Source: RGIG3009 sp045590415
Lineage (GTDB): Bacteria; Bacillota; Clostridia; Oscillospirales; Acutalibacteraceae
Length of the DNA: 24,833 bases
Direction of reading: 5' to 3'
Assembly (NCBI GenBank): GCA_045590415.1
Contig: JAZNRA010000093.1
Span: 1 to 24,833, forward strand
Both the position numbers and the translations under genes were made by a program. Below the pieces are notes generated by a model. That model saw only the letters and a list, made by a program, of their open reading frames with translations, had not been told where the DNA came from and did not search any database. Within the stretch, counting starts at the first letter, position 1. Each line of letters opens with the position of its first letter. Shown piece by piece: positions 13,197 to 22,456 of this stretch.

Positions 13197-16100
13197 TTGG
13201 CAAATGTAGCACTTAATATCGTTGTCGGCGGTGAGGAAAAAGCCAAGCAAGCGATAAAGGAACTGAACGGCAATATAAAGCAGCTCGGCACGAACATGAA
13301 ATCGCTTGACGAAGTGTTTGCCGGCAACCAGAACTCCTACGATTATTTAAGCGCAAAACTCAAAAACCTTACCGAAGCGCAGGAAGCCTACCGCAAAAAG
13401 ACCGAAACTCTTCCCGGTGTCATTGAATTCTTACGCGGTGAGCAGAATAAGCTTGCAGACAAGACCGATGCTTTGAAGCAGAAAATGGAGCAGGCAACGG
13501 CGGCTTATGACAATGCGGAGGATAAGACGGCTGCGCTCAAACGCGCGATGAACGAAGCCACAAAGGAGTTTAACGACAATCAGAAGGCTCTCAATTATGC
13601 GCGTGATGCGGCGAATGACTATCAGAGACAGCTTACCGAAGCAGAAGGAAAGGTCGATGTGCTCGGTGAGGAGATACGGAAGACCAACGGCTACCTCAAA
13701 GAGGCGGCGGTCAGTGCCGACGGTACGGCGACGTCCATTGACCGGTACGGCAAGGAAGTGAAGGACGCGGGCGAGGATACCAAAGAGTTTGGCAAAGCCG
13801 CCGAGGTATTGGCGCAGGCAATCGTTGCATCGGGTGCGGTACAGGGCGCGGAGAAGCTGCGTGACGCTATAGTCGACACGGCAAGGGCTTCGATCGAATA
13901 TGAATCTGCGTTCGCCGGTGTGCGTAAGACGGTCGACGGCACGGCAGAGGAACTGTTGACTATATCCGACGGTATCAAGCAGATGTCGCTTGATATACCG
14001 ACGGCATCGGAGAAGCTTGCGGGCATCGCCGAGAACGCCGGACAGCTGGGTATTGCGACGAAAGACGTACTCGGATTTACCGAAGTTGTTGCAGCGTTAT
14101 CGGTAACTACTAACTTGACCGCAGATCAGGCCGCTGTGGATATGGCAAGGATTGCCAATATCACAAAGCTCACATCAGACGAATATTCCAATTTCGGTTC
14201 TGCGCTCGTTGCGCTTGGCAATGACTCGGCGGCGTTTGAGTCCGAAATACTTGCCATGACGAACAGACTTGCAGCGGCCGGTTCTGCGGTAGGTGCTACC
14301 GAAGCGGAATTGCTCGGTATTGCTACGACGCTGGTCAGCGTCGGCATTGAAGCCGAAGCGGGTGGCACTGCGTTTTCAAAACTGTTCAGACAAATAGAAC
14401 TCGCAGTGGAGACCGGCTCAGAAAAAGTACAACAATATGCCGACGTTGCCGGAATGTCGGTAGCTCAGTTTGCCGAACTGTGGAGAACTGACGCAACAGG
14501 CGCGGTCACTGCATTTATCGAAGGGCTGGGCGGTCTTGAAGAAAAAGGGCAGTCTTCTATCGCAGTGCTCAACGACATGGGCATCACCGAGCAGAGGCTT
14601 CTTGCGGCGGTAACAGCAGTGTCGGAAGCCGAGGGTCTGCTTTCCAAAAACGTTGAACTTTCCAATACTGCATGGGCCGAGAACACCGCGCTTGCGGATG
14701 AAGCGGCGGTACGGTATGAAACTACCGAAAGCCGTATTCAGATACTCAACAACGCTTTCAATAACCTTAAGATCACGGTCGGTGACGAGCTGTTAAAGAC
14801 CTTCGGCGGCGCGATCGACGGGCTGACTGACCTTACGGTGGCGGCTGACGAGTATGTCAAGAAAAACCCCGAAATTGTTGCAGGGCTTACCGCTGTGGCG
14901 GCAGGTGTCGGCGGTCTGGCGGTCGCAGGTACGGTTATTCCGCTTGTTACTACTCTGTGGGGACTGCTTTCGGCAAATCCCGCAGGGCTTGCGGTAGCCG
15001 GAATACTCGCACTTGTTACGGCAGTTGCGACGTTCGCGGCTACGCTGCCGGATGCCAACGACGATGTATCGGTATTTATACGCCAACTGGATGAGCTGAA
15101 AGAACGTACGGCGAAAACACAGAGCAGTATCCTTGATCTCAAAAAAGCAAATGAAGAACAGGCAGCAGCAATACGCGGCGAAAGCGAGGAAATTGAAAAA
15201 GCCATAAAGATGGTCGAAGAACTCGGAAACAAGACCGATCTTACGGCAAGCGAAAGCGAAATTCTCAAAGCCGCCATGGACAAGCTCAACGGATCCATTC
15301 CGGGGCTTAAGCTGAATTATGACAATCTCAACGACAGTCTTGAAGACACTGTGTATCATTTACGGCTCGTTGCATCGGCGCAGGCTCTTGTCGATGAGGC
15401 ACTGGCAAAGAGCGAATTAAGGGATTCTTTGGAAAACAATTTCGATCAGCTCGATAAGGATATCGAAGACGCAAAGAAATCACTTGACGATGCAAATGCG
15501 CTTCTCGAAGACTATATAAAACTTCGTGACGAATATGTTGCACCTGACGCAACAAAAAGCGGCAGAGCCAAAGGAATGGGGAGTGATTACAACCCCTACG
15601 AAAATGACGTTGAACAACTGAGAAAAGCGGTTGAAGAAGCTGAAGCGCTGTACAGTATGGCGATCGGCGCGCGAGAAGCCAACAAGCGGCAGATAATCGA
15701 AATCAACGCAGAAATAGCAAATCTCGATGCGCAGTATGCCGAAAAAGCGGCAGAGATGAAGCAAGCCAATACCGACTTGTTTGAAAGCACCGAGCAGACT
15801 GCAGGAAAAGCGGCAGAAGTTGCGGAGGAAAGCGCGGCGGCGATAGAACAGGCGGCGGCGAAATCCGAAACGGCATCCGAAAAGGCGAAGACGACCGCTC
15901 AGAACTCGCAGAAAGCCATCGACTACATCGGCGATGCGATAAAGCAGCAAGCCAAGGACGTCAAGTCCTCACTCGACACGCTGACCAAGGAATACGACAA
16001 CGTCTACAACTCCACCAAATCCGCGCTTGACGGCATCGGCGGTCTGTTCGGCGAAGTCGCGTTCAAGGCTGAATTATCCGTCGAGGATATGATACGCGGA

Positions 16101-17411
16101 CTGGAAACGCAGGCCGACTACATGACCGGCTATATGCAGAACATCCAGCGCGCGGCACAGATCGGACTTGACGAAGGTCTGGTGGCGGCGTTGTCCGACG
16201 GCAGCGACGAATCGGCAGGCTACATCCAGAAGATCATCACCGAATTCAACAAGCTCGAACTTGAATACGGCGCGAACAGCACACAGGCGCAGGACTTCGT
16301 AAAGCGGTTCAACGAAGCGTTCAGAGGTTCGGAAACAGCCAAGAACACTTTGGCGACCAACGTTGCGGAGATGAAAACCGACTTCTCGGCGCGTAAGGAT
16401 GAAATACTCGCAGACGCGCAGACACTGCTTGATAACCTCGCGGTGTATTCCGGCGATTCCGTCGAAGAAGTCTCAAAGGCGGTACTCGAAGTTGTCGGCG
16501 AAGTTGAAAGCTCACTCGGTTCTATGGCCGAAGCGGTCGAGGAAAAGGGCGGCGAAGCTGTAGAAGCGGCGGCAGAGGCTCGTGAGGAAGTAGACGAGCA
16601 GTTTGAGGGCACTGAGGAAGTCGGCAGAGAAGCCGGTGAAAACTACGTTGTCGGAATGGTCGAGGGTATCGACGAAAACACTCCGCTCGTGGTTGAAGCC
16701 GGAAAGCGGATAGCAAATACCCTCGCGCAGACAGTCAACAGTGAGCTCGGCATTCAGTCACCGTCAAAGGTCGGTCAGCAGCAGGGACAATTCTACGACG
16801 AAGGCATCGCGCTCGGTATCGAGGAAAACACCGGAGCGGTCGTGTCCGGCGCGGTGCAGATGATATCCAACGTTGCCGGCGCCTCGGAATCTGCGGCAAA
16901 ATCGGCGGGACAAGCAATCGGCAGTACCATGGCGGCAGCGGCGGCGCAGGAACTCGGTAAAGCGATACGCGAAATGGCTGAAAAGGGCGAGCTTACCTAC
17001 AACGGTAACAAGGTCGGCACTGCGGCGAGTGCAGGAATCCCGAATCTGTCCGGGCAGGAAGCGGCTGACTGGAACGCGAAGCTGAAAGCGCAGTACGGAC
17101 TTCCGAGCAACTGGACGAATCAGGATATCGTTGACTGGCTCAACGGCGGTGGGTTTATGGCGGGCGGCAGTATGCCGAGCGTGAGCGGCGGTTCGGTGTC
17201 GAACATTGTATCTCAAGCGACTTCGAGCGTAAAGCCACTGCTGTCCACGTCATATATCGACCGTACGCCGGGTACAAACTCGCATTATTACGATGCTGTG
17301 CCAAGCCCGAAATATAACGTAACCGTTAATCAGACATTCAACACACCCGTACAGTCGCCGTACCAAACCAAGGTGGCGAGCAAACAGGGCGTAAAGGAGG
17401 CGTTGTATTAA
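13197..17411 (+). CDS. Tail tape measure protein (TP901-type)
   Basis: 1404 residues; it sets tail length and takes part in genome ejection. The start is TTG 13197 with GGAGGTG six bases upstream, immediately after the GT stop codon. Residues 20-190 are coiled coil. The TP901-type core follows (SEKLAGIAENAGQLGIATKD, then TTNLTADQAAVDMARIANIT). Residues about 560-620 hold hydrophobic segments (VAGLTAVAAGVGGLAVAGTV; GLAVAGILALVTAVATFAA), thought to insert in the membrane during ejection. Long alanine/glutamate coiled coils run through about 625-1180. The C-terminal region is Gly/Ser-rich with an SPSKVGQQ motif. At about 1.5 A per residue the tail would be about 210 nm, which is an estimate. Confidence 0.93.
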   Translation: MANVALNIVVGGEEKAKQAIKELNGNIKQLGTNMKSLDEVFAGNQNSYDYLSAKLKNLTEAQEAYRKKTETLPGVIEFLRGEQNKLADKTDALKQKMEQATAAYDNAEDKTAALKRAMNEATKEFNDNQKALNYARDAANDYQRQLTEAEGKVDVLGEEIRKTNGYLKEAAVSADGTATSIDRYGKEVKDAGEDTKEFGKAAEVLAQAIVASGAVQGAEKLRDAIVDTARASIEYESAFAGVRKTVDGTAEELLTISDGIKQMSLDIPTASEKLAGIAENAGQLGIATKDVLGFTEVVAALSVTTNLTADQAAVDMARIANITKLTSDEYSNFGSALVALGNDSAAFESEILAMTNRLAAAGSAVGATEAELLGIATTLVSVGIEAEAGGTAFSKLFRQIELAVETGSEKVQQYADVAGMSVAQFAELWRTDATGAVTAFIEGLGGLEEKGQSSIAVLNDMGITEQRLLAAVTAVSEAEGLLSKNVELSNTAWAENTALADEAAVRYETTESRIQILNNAFNNLKITVGDELLKTFGGAIDGLTDLTVAADEYVKKNPEIVAGLTAVAAGVGGLAVAGTVIPLVTTLWGLLSANPAGLAVAGILALVTAVATFAATLPDANDDVSVFIRQLDELKERTAKTQSSILDLKKANEEQAAAIRGESEEIEKAIKMVEELGNKTDLTASESEILKAAMDKLNGSIPGLKLNYDNLNDSLEDTVYHLRLVASAQALVDEALAKSELRDSLENNFDQLDKDIEDAKKSLDDANALLEDYIKLRDEYVAPDATKSGRAKGMGSDYNPYENDVEQLRKAVEEAEALYSMAIGAREANKRQIIEINAEIANLDAQYAEKAAEMKQANTDLFESTEQTAGKAAEVAEESAAAIEQAAAKSETASEKAKTTAQNSQKAIDYIGDAIKQQAKDVKSSLDTLTKEYDNVYNSTKSALDGIGGLFGEVAFKAELSVEDMIRGLETQADYMTGYMQNIQRAAQIGLDEGLVAALSDGSDESAGYIQKIITEFNKLELEYGANSTQAQDFVKRFNEAFRGSETAKNTLATNVAEMKTDFSARKDEILADAQTLLDNLAVYSGDSVEEVSKAVLEVVGEVESSLGSMAEAVEEKGGEAVEAAAEAREEVDEQFEGTEEVGREAGENYVVGMVEGIDENTPLVVEAGKRIANTLAQTVNSELGIQSPSKVGQQQGQFYDEGIALGIEENTGAVVSGAVQMISNVAGASESAAKSAGQAIGSTMAAAAAQELGKAIREMAEKGELTYNGNKVGTAASAGIPNLSGQEAADWNAKLKAQYGLPSNWTNQDIVDWLNGGGFMAGGSMPSVSGGSVSNIVSQATSSVKPLLSTSYIDRTPGTNSHYYDAVPSPKYNVTVNQTFNTPVQSPYQTKVASKQGVKEALY

Positions 17412-18278
17412 ATGCCAAAACCTTACATAACACTTATAATCACCATCGGCGACGAGCAGATAACGATCGCGAAAAACTCGGTCTACCGCCTGCTCGCCGG
17501 AGGTATTACGGGCATCGAAAGCACCGACTGCGAAGCGATGCTCACGGAGTATGCGGCAATGGACGGCGGATATCTTGAAGCCGTCCGCATACCGCCGAGA
17601 ACGATCTCGGTGCAGTTTGCCATCGACGACAAGCGGCAGACCGAGGAACTTCGAAAACGGTTAATTGCCATGTTTTCACCGAAAAAGCGGGGAACGCTGG
17701 TGGTGAATCGGGGAAATCGGGCGCGGAAGATAAACTTCTACATGAGGAATCGTGCGGAGTTTACGCAGTCGAACATCATACAGGACAGGCTTATTGTGAA
17801 TGTCGACATGGTGTGCCCCGACCCGTATTTCGAGGACGTGAACGCGACGACCATCAACTTCATGAAAGCGTCGCCGCTGCTTACCTTCCCGTTCAACTCG
17901 CTTGCCGGTGTGGGCATCACCGCCGGGGTGCTGACGGTAACAGACCGTGTCAAACTTGTGAACGACGGTGACGTGCCGGTCGGTATCATATGCGATATCA
18001 CGGCAAACGGCGGCACGGTTACAAATCCCAAGATCACGATGAACGGGCAGTATGTGCGCGTCATCAAGACTATGGAGATCGGCGACGCGCTGAGCATCAA
18101 CACGAACAAGGGGCAGAAAAACATCTACTTCAACGGTGAGAGCCAATTCATTTTCGACCGCACTTCGGTATTCTTCGAACTGCCGGTCGGCGAGAATGAG
18201 ATCGTGATCTCGGCAGACGCAGGCGTGAAGGACGCGAAAGCCTCGTTTACGTACTCGTTCAAGTATCTGGGGGTGTAG
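17412..18278 (+). CDS. Distal tail protein (Dit family)
   Basis: A 288-residue siphovirus tail-component protein forming the hub at the tail tip. The N-terminal domain (VYRLLAGGITGIESTDCEAM, MDGGYLEAVRIPPRTISVQF) is the ring-forming Dit domain; a galectin-like C-terminal part follows (YFNGESQFIFDRTSVFFELP, then GENEIVISADAGVKDAKASF). CPDPYFED is a common Dit signature. ATG 17412 follows the tape measure stop directly; its SD (AAAGGAGG) lies within the end of the tape measure gene. Confidence 0.87.
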   Translation: MPKPYITLIITIGDEQITIAKNSVYRLLAGGITGIESTDCEAMLTEYAAMDGGYLEAVRIPPRTISVQFAIDDKRQTEELRKRLIAMFSPKKRGTLVVNRGNRARKINFYMRNRAEFTQSNIIQDRLIVNVDMVCPDPYFEDVNATTINFMKASPLLTFPFNSLAGVGITAGVLTVTDRVKLVNDGDVPVGIICDITANGGTVTNPKITMNGQYVRVIKTMEIGDALSINTNKGQKNIYFNGESQFIFDRTSVFFELPVGENEIVISADAGVKDAKASFTYSFKYLGV

Positions 18279-18284
18279 CGCGAA

Positions 18285-19325
18285 ATGGAACTGTTATTTC
18301 TGGACGAAAACTTTCAGCTTGCATCTCACCCGATAGACCGCTACTACTCGCTGCAGTGGGCTGAAAACTACTACGACGAAGGGACGTTCGAACTGCATCT
18401 CGCCGCTGATCTGTTCCCCACGGTACTGCGGTCGGAGTATGTGTACAACAACGAAGCCGACGAGGCTATGTTAATTGACGATGTACAGGCATCCGACGAC
18501 GGCAAGCAGACGTTAAAGCTCAGCGGCAAGTCGCTTGACACACTGCTGCGTCACCGTGTGATGGACGAAGTCGACAGCTTCACCGGCACAGTTGAGGACA
18601 TCGCGCGGCAGGCGGTACAGAAGTACGCAATCGCGTCAGACCGCTCAGTTTCGCTTCTGCGGCTCGGAACGCGCAAGGGTTACACAGATACCGCCGTTGC
18701 GACAAACGAGCGCGGCGCGGAGCTGTACGAGTGGCTGAGAGAGCTGCTTAAGCCTTACGAGATGTCGTTTCGCATACATTACAACTTCGAGGACAACGCG
18801 CTTGATTTTGAAGTGTATCGCGGACTTGACCGTACGCAGGAGCAGACGGCGAACACATGGGCGATATTCAGCACATCGTTTGAAAATCTCTCGCAGTTCA
18901 GCTATGCGCGCAACCGAAGCGACTACCGCAATTACGCCATCGTCATGACCGACGACGGCACAAAGCGCGTCACAGTCGACAAAACGGGCGGCGCACCGCG
19001 GCGTGAGCTGTTCGTGAGCGCGGACGACGAGCTTGACACGGCGGCAATGACGCAGCTGGGCGAAAGCGCACTGGCAGAATACGCCATGATAGAGACGGTG
19101 TCGGGCGAGGTACAGGGCGGCGCGAACATGATCTACGGCGAAAACTACGCGCTCGGCGATCTCTGCAACATCGAAGACACCCACCTCGGCGTGTCGGCGG
19201 CGGCACGGCTCACGCAGATGACCACGGTCGTTGAGAAGGGCGTGACGCGGCGTGTGCCGTCGTTTGGGGAGCAGTATCTTGATCTTAGACATTATATCGC
19301 GAAAGCGGTAAAAAACAGGAGGTAA
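18285..19325 (+). CDS. Tail-associated hub protein, ReqiPepy6 Gp37-like
   Basis: A 346-residue protein. DRYYSLQWAENYYDEGTFEL at the start, LIDDVQASDDGKQTLKLSGK, the SLDTLLRHRVM helix, and the FENLSQFSYARNRSDYRNYA region are characteristic of the siphovirus ReqiPepy6 Gp37-like family, which builds the tail-tip hub (Tal) under Dit. There is no visible peptidase or lysozyme domain, so it appears to be the short, purely structural form. It starts seven bases after the Dit stop codon and is followed by the fibre gene. Confidence 0.85.
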   Translation: MELLFLDENFQLASHPIDRYYSLQWAENYYDEGTFELHLAADLFPTVLRSEYVYNNEADEAMLIDDVQASDDGKQTLKLSGKSLDTLLRHRVMDEVDSFTGTVEDIARQAVQKYAIASDRSVSLLRLGTRKGYTDTAVATNERGAELYEWLRELLKPYEMSFRIHYNFEDNALDFEVYRGLDRTQEQTANTWAIFSTSFENLSQFSYARNRSDYRNYAIVMTDDGTKRVTVDKTGGAPRRELFVSADDELDTAAMTQLGESALAEYAMIETVSGEVQGGANMIYGENYALGDLCNIEDTHLGVSAAARLTQMTTVVEKGVTRRVPSFGEQYLDLRHYIAKAVKNRR

Positions 19326-19326
19326 T

Positions 19327-20241
19327 ATGGCACAAAGAAGCGGCTTATTCGATTCGACGGAGATAGTGGAGACTATCGACGGTTACCCACGTGGCAATCG
19401 TGCGGAAACGGCGGACTTTTTCGCGAAATACTTTTCGAACTTCATTGATAATGGAGTTTTTACGGAAGCCAGTACCAGTTTCCAAGTATTAACAGCGGGG
19501 GGGATGAATGTAACGGTAAAAAAAGGCTCTTGCTTCATCAACGGATATATGGCTTTCGACGATGAGGATGAAGTGTTCACCCTAACAGCCGGACACACTC
19601 ATTGGTTCGTTCAGCGAGCACATCTGATCACGGGCGGTGACATAACAAAAACGTGGATTGTTGATGCAGCCGAGGGCGAGCTCCCTTTGCGTGACGGCGT
19701 GTATTATGATCTGCTTATAGCAAAGGTGGTAATACCGGCAGGGACGAATTCGATCACCGATGAGATGATAACGGACTATCGGTATGATAAAACCGTGTGC
19801 GGCGCTGTTACTTCGCTGAAACCGGCGGTCGTGCCAACATTACCGGATGATGTTTTGAAATATGTTTCGAATTCGATGTTTCAGACGGTCGGCGGCACCT
19901 CTATTCCATACATTAGGATAGCGACAGGCACCTATACGGGAACGGGAACGTTGAGTGTAACGTTAGCATCAACTTTCAAACCTATGTTTATTGGTGTGTA
20001 TATGGAGGATAAGGATAATGTCACAAATGATACAGATATCATTCTTTGCACAGGAAATAGGGGTGCTGTTATAAAAACAACCAGAGTCACCGCGAGTACA
20101 GCAATTTCAGTTTCTTATGCGAATAATAGTGTAACATTGACAAATACTGCGTCTTACGGGTCAAGTGTAACAACCGCAACGAAAGCGGGTGATATGTTAA
20201 ATACGACTGGTAATATATGCCATTACGTCTTTATAGGTTAA
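19327..20241 (+). CDS. Baseplate/tail fibre protein, likely receptor binding
   Basis: A 304-residue protein with AGGAGG before ATG 19327. The N-terminal half (GLFDSTEIVETIDGYPRGNR, then FFAKYFSNFIDNGVF and MNVTVKKGSCFINGYM) matches a widespread module that attaches fibres to the tail tip in Firmicute phages. The C-terminal half, from about residue 195, is Thr/Ser-rich and beta-strand-like (TGTYTGTGTLSVTLASTF), ends in HYVFIG, and is clearly more AT-rich than the rest of the late operon. This suggests a host-range domain acquired by exchange. Receptor binding is inferred. Confidence 0.75.
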   Translation: MAQRSGLFDSTEIVETIDGYPRGNRAETADFFAKYFSNFIDNGVFTEASTSFQVLTAGGMNVTVKKGSCFINGYMAFDDEDEVFTLTAGHTHWFVQRAHLITGGDITKTWIVDAAEGELPLRDGVYYDLLIAKVVIPAGTNSITDEMITDYRYDKTVCGAVTSLKPAVVPTLPDDVLKYVSNSMFQTVGGTSIPYIRIATGTYTGTGTLSVTLASTFKPMFIGVYMEDKDNVTNDTDIILCTGNRGAVIKTTRVTASTAISVSYANNSVTLTNTASYGSSVTTATKAGDMLNTTGNICHYVFIG

Positions 20242-20257
20242 TTGAAAGGGGTATACA

Positions 20258-20560
20258 ATGAACATAATCAGAATTAAAGCAAATGAGGACGGCACACGAC
20301 CTCCTATTCAAACATGGAACAGTGCTACATTACCGAACGGCTACGCGGTCTGCCCTGACGAATTTGTTTCGATATTCTATTCAACCGATCCCGCAGGCTT
20401 TGTTAACATCACTGTAGAAAATAACACAGTCACATCAATGACCGTAAACACCGAAGCCTACAACGCATACCTCGCGTCGCTTCCCGAGCCGGAACCTGAA
20501 CCCGACCGCGAACCGACCGCAGACGAAATACTCAACGCATTACTGGGGGTGACCGAATGA
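20258..20560 (+). CDS. Small tail-fibre accessory protein
   Basis: A 100-residue protein with a compact beta N-terminal half (PPIQTWNSATLPNGYAVCPD, VNITVENNTVTSMTVNTEAY), a PEPEPEPDREP spacer and a short helix (TADEILNALLGVTE). The helix resembles those of small proteins next to fibre genes (XkdX neighbourhood). It follows the fibre gene by 16 bp and overlaps the next gene by four bases (ATGA), so it is probably a fibre partner or assembly factor. No biochemical function is known. Confidence 0.6.
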   Translation: MNIIRIKANEDGTRPPIQTWNSATLPNGYAVCPDEFVSIFYSTDPAGFVNITVENNTVTSMTVNTEAYNAYLASLPEPEPEPDREPTADEILNALLGVTE

Positions 20561-20985
20561 ACAAATTACAGGCGGCAGAGCAGATGAGACGTGCGCTGCA
20601 GATGTTCGCGGCGACGCTGACCGATGAACAGGCAATGGAGGTAGCAACGGTGTACGACGAATGGCAGCCGGGCAGGCTGTACAAGCCCGGCAATCGTCTG
20701 ACCTACGGCACGAACGGCGTGGGCGACCCTCAGCTGTACACAGTAAATGAGCCGGGGCACACCTCGCAATCCGACTGGCCGCCCGTCAAGACGCCGGCAC
20801 TGTATACGCCGATCGGGCTTGACGACGACGGCTACCCGGTGTGGAGCCCTCCGACGGGCGCGCATGATGCGTATAACGTGGGCGATGTGGTCGACTACGG
20901 CGGCGTGCTGTATGAATCGGCGATTAAAGGCAACTTTACCGTGCCCGGCTCGGATGAGCGGTACTGGGAGGTTTATGAGGCGTGA
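20557..20985 (+). CDS. Tail accessory protein with two carbohydrate-binding-like repeats
   Basis: 142 residues. A short helical start (LQAAEQMRRALQMFAATLTD) is followed by two copies of a small aromatic module: EWQPGRLYKPGNRLTYGTNG...LYTVNEPGHTSQSDW and VWSPPTGAHDAYNVGDVVDY...LYESAIKGNFTVPG. Both have the 'W.p..aY..Gd.V.y.g..Y.s...g....P' pattern of family 5/12 chitin-type carbohydrate-binding modules. Bacteriophage proteins of this sort are expected to bind cell-wall or surface glycans and help adsorption. It overlaps genes on both sides by four bases. Confidence 0.75.
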   Translation: MNKLQAAEQMRRALQMFAATLTDEQAMEVATVYDEWQPGRLYKPGNRLTYGTNGVGDPQLYTVNEPGHTSQSDWPPVKTPALYTPIGLDDDGYPVWSPPTGAHDAYNVGDVVDYGGVLYESAIKGNFTVPGSDERYWEVYEA

Positions 20986-21314
20986 GCGAGCTTGTTTTAG
21001 CCCTTATCTCCGGCGGTGTTGGAGCCGCCATCGCCGGGGGTATTATGGGGCTTATCACGTACAAAGTTAAGCGGCATGACGAAAAGAAAGACAAGCAGAG
21101 CGGCACATGTGCGCTGCATACCACGGCGATACGGTATTTGATGCTGTACATCATTCGCGAGGAGTGCGAGAAGCACATCCAGCGCAACGGCATCAGCTAC
21201 GAAGACCGCCGCATGCTCCACAAGTGGCATGATGTGTATCACAAGGAGCTGGGCGGCAACGGTGACGCGGACTTGCTTATGGCGGCGGTGGATGATCTGC
21301 CGCTGAAGATATAG
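20982..21314 (+). CDS. Membrane-anchored lysis-cassette protein
   Basis: A 110-residue protein starting at GTG 20982, coupled to the previous gene by a four-base overlap. An N-terminal helix (LVLALISGGVGAAIAGGIMG) is followed by a basic KVKRHDEKKDK stretch and a helical soluble domain ending with WHDVYHKELGGNGDADLL. The 'YHKELGGNG' motif recurs in small phage membrane proteins placed between tail and lysin genes. It may take part in holin action or lysin timing, but its role is not established. Confidence 0.65.
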   Translation: MSELVLALISGGVGAAIAGGIMGLITYKVKRHDEKKDKQSGTCALHTTAIRYLMLYIIREECEKHIQRNGISYEDRRMLHKWHDVYHKELGGNGDADLLMAAVDDLPLKI

Positions 21315-21323
21315 GAGGAAACA

Positions 21324-22202
21324 ATGGCACTACGCGGAATAGATGTGTCCTACGCACAGGGCACGATAAACTGGTCGGCGGTATACGCTGACGGCGTACG
21401 GTTCGCGATGATCAAGGCGACGCAGGGGCGCGCGGTATCGTCGAACAGCTACTTATTCGCCGACCGACACTTCGCCGCCAACATCACGGGCGCGTCGGAT
21501 GTCGGGCTGAAATGCGGAGTATACCATTATCTGACAGCGAAGTCTGTCAAGGAAGCACAGCGTGAAGCGGAGCACTTCTGCCGAACCATCGAGCCGTACA
21601 AGGCGCGTATTGACCTCTGGACGGCGGTTGATGTCGAGGAAAAGAAATACCTTCCCAAAAACAAAAAGCTGCTCACCGAGATCGTGAACGCCTTCTGCGC
21701 CTATGTAGCCGCCGAGGGGTACAAGCCGATGATCTACACCAACCGTGATTTTTTGACAAACTACCTCAATTACAACGGGCTGAACTGCCGTCGGATATGG
21801 CGCGCTCACTGGAAAAGCAACGGATACCTTACATACGGCGACGTGGACGCGGCTTCGCACCCGACTGACTACGCCGACGATATGCCGATATGGCAGTTCG
21901 GTCTGGGCAAGAGCGGCGCGGTATCGGGAATCAGAGCGGCGATAGATCTCAATTACGGCCTCTTCGACGACACCGTTCAGCAGTTCCCGACGGTCGTACT
22001 GCCCGACACCGACGAGTTTGCGGCAGGCGACAAGGTCAAGGTACGCACCGGCAGGAATTATCTGTACGGCAGTACGAAAAAATTCACGCTGTGGTTCAGA
22101 GAGTACGAGGTGCTGAGTGTTCGCGGCGACCGTGTTGTGATAGGCAAGAAAGGCGTTGTGACCGCCGCTGTGGACGCGGAAAACCTTGTGAGGGTAGATT
22201 GA
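21324..22202 (+). CDS. lys: Endolysin, GH25 muramidase with C-terminal SH3-like domain
   Basis: A 292-residue enzyme that cuts the MurNAc-GlcNAc bond of peptidoglycan. GH25 signatures are all there: GIDVSYAQG with Asp7, AVDVEE with Asp103 and Glu105 (the acid/base pair of the family), a second-half IWQFG, and DLNYG. The catalytic domain covers about residues 1-215. From about 225 the FAAGDKVKVRTGRNYLYGST segment and the final VDAENLVRVD suggest an SH3-like cell-wall-binding domain. No signal peptide exists, so release depends on a holin. The AGGAGG SD is before ATG 21324. Confidence 0.92.
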   Translation: MALRGIDVSYAQGTINWSAVYADGVRFAMIKATQGRAVSSNSYLFADRHFAANITGASDVGLKCGVYHYLTAKSVKEAQREAEHFCRTIEPYKARIDLWTAVDVEEKKYLPKNKKLLTEIVNAFCAYVAAEGYKPMIYTNRDFLTNYLNYNGLNCRRIWRAHWKSNGYLTYGDVDAASHPTDYADDMPIWQFGLGKSGAVSGIRAAIDLNYGLFDDTVQQFPTVVLPDTDEFAAGDKVKVRTGRNYLYGSTKKFTLWFREYEVLSVRGDRVVIGKKGVVTAAVDAENLVRVD

Positions 22203-22203
22203 T

Positions 22204-22443
22204 ATGCGGTTTCTGAAACGCCTGCTCGTGGCAATATATGCGTTTCTCGGCGGTTTCGCGGTGGTGTGCCTGCTTCTATGGTGCATCACCGGCGACGAGC
22301 CGACGACGCTTATCACGGGCGTGTTCGCCGCCGCAGGGGTGGAGAGCATCGTGGGAGGCTTGATTAAGTGGAAGGAAGCGCAGGAAGGGATTAAAACGTC
22401 CGATGTGTCCGCGGAAGTGGAGAACAACGGGCGAGCGGAATGA
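22204..22443 (+). CDS. Small two-helix membrane protein, holin-like
   Basis: 79 residues. Two hydrophobic segments (LLVAIYAFLGGFAVVCLLLW; LITGVFAAAGVESIVGGLIK) are separated by a short loop, with an acidic C-tail. The basic start MRFLKR puts the N-terminus inside. This is the size and topology of class II holins or their antiholins. It begins directly after the endolysin stop and overlaps nothing. Whether it or the next product is the real holin cannot be decided here. Confidence 0.65.
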   Translation: MRFLKRLLVAIYAFLGGFAVVCLLLWCITGDEPTTLITGVFAAAGVESIVGGLIKWKEAQEGIKTSDVSAEVENNGRAE

Positions 22444-22456
22444 AAGGAAGGACAAT

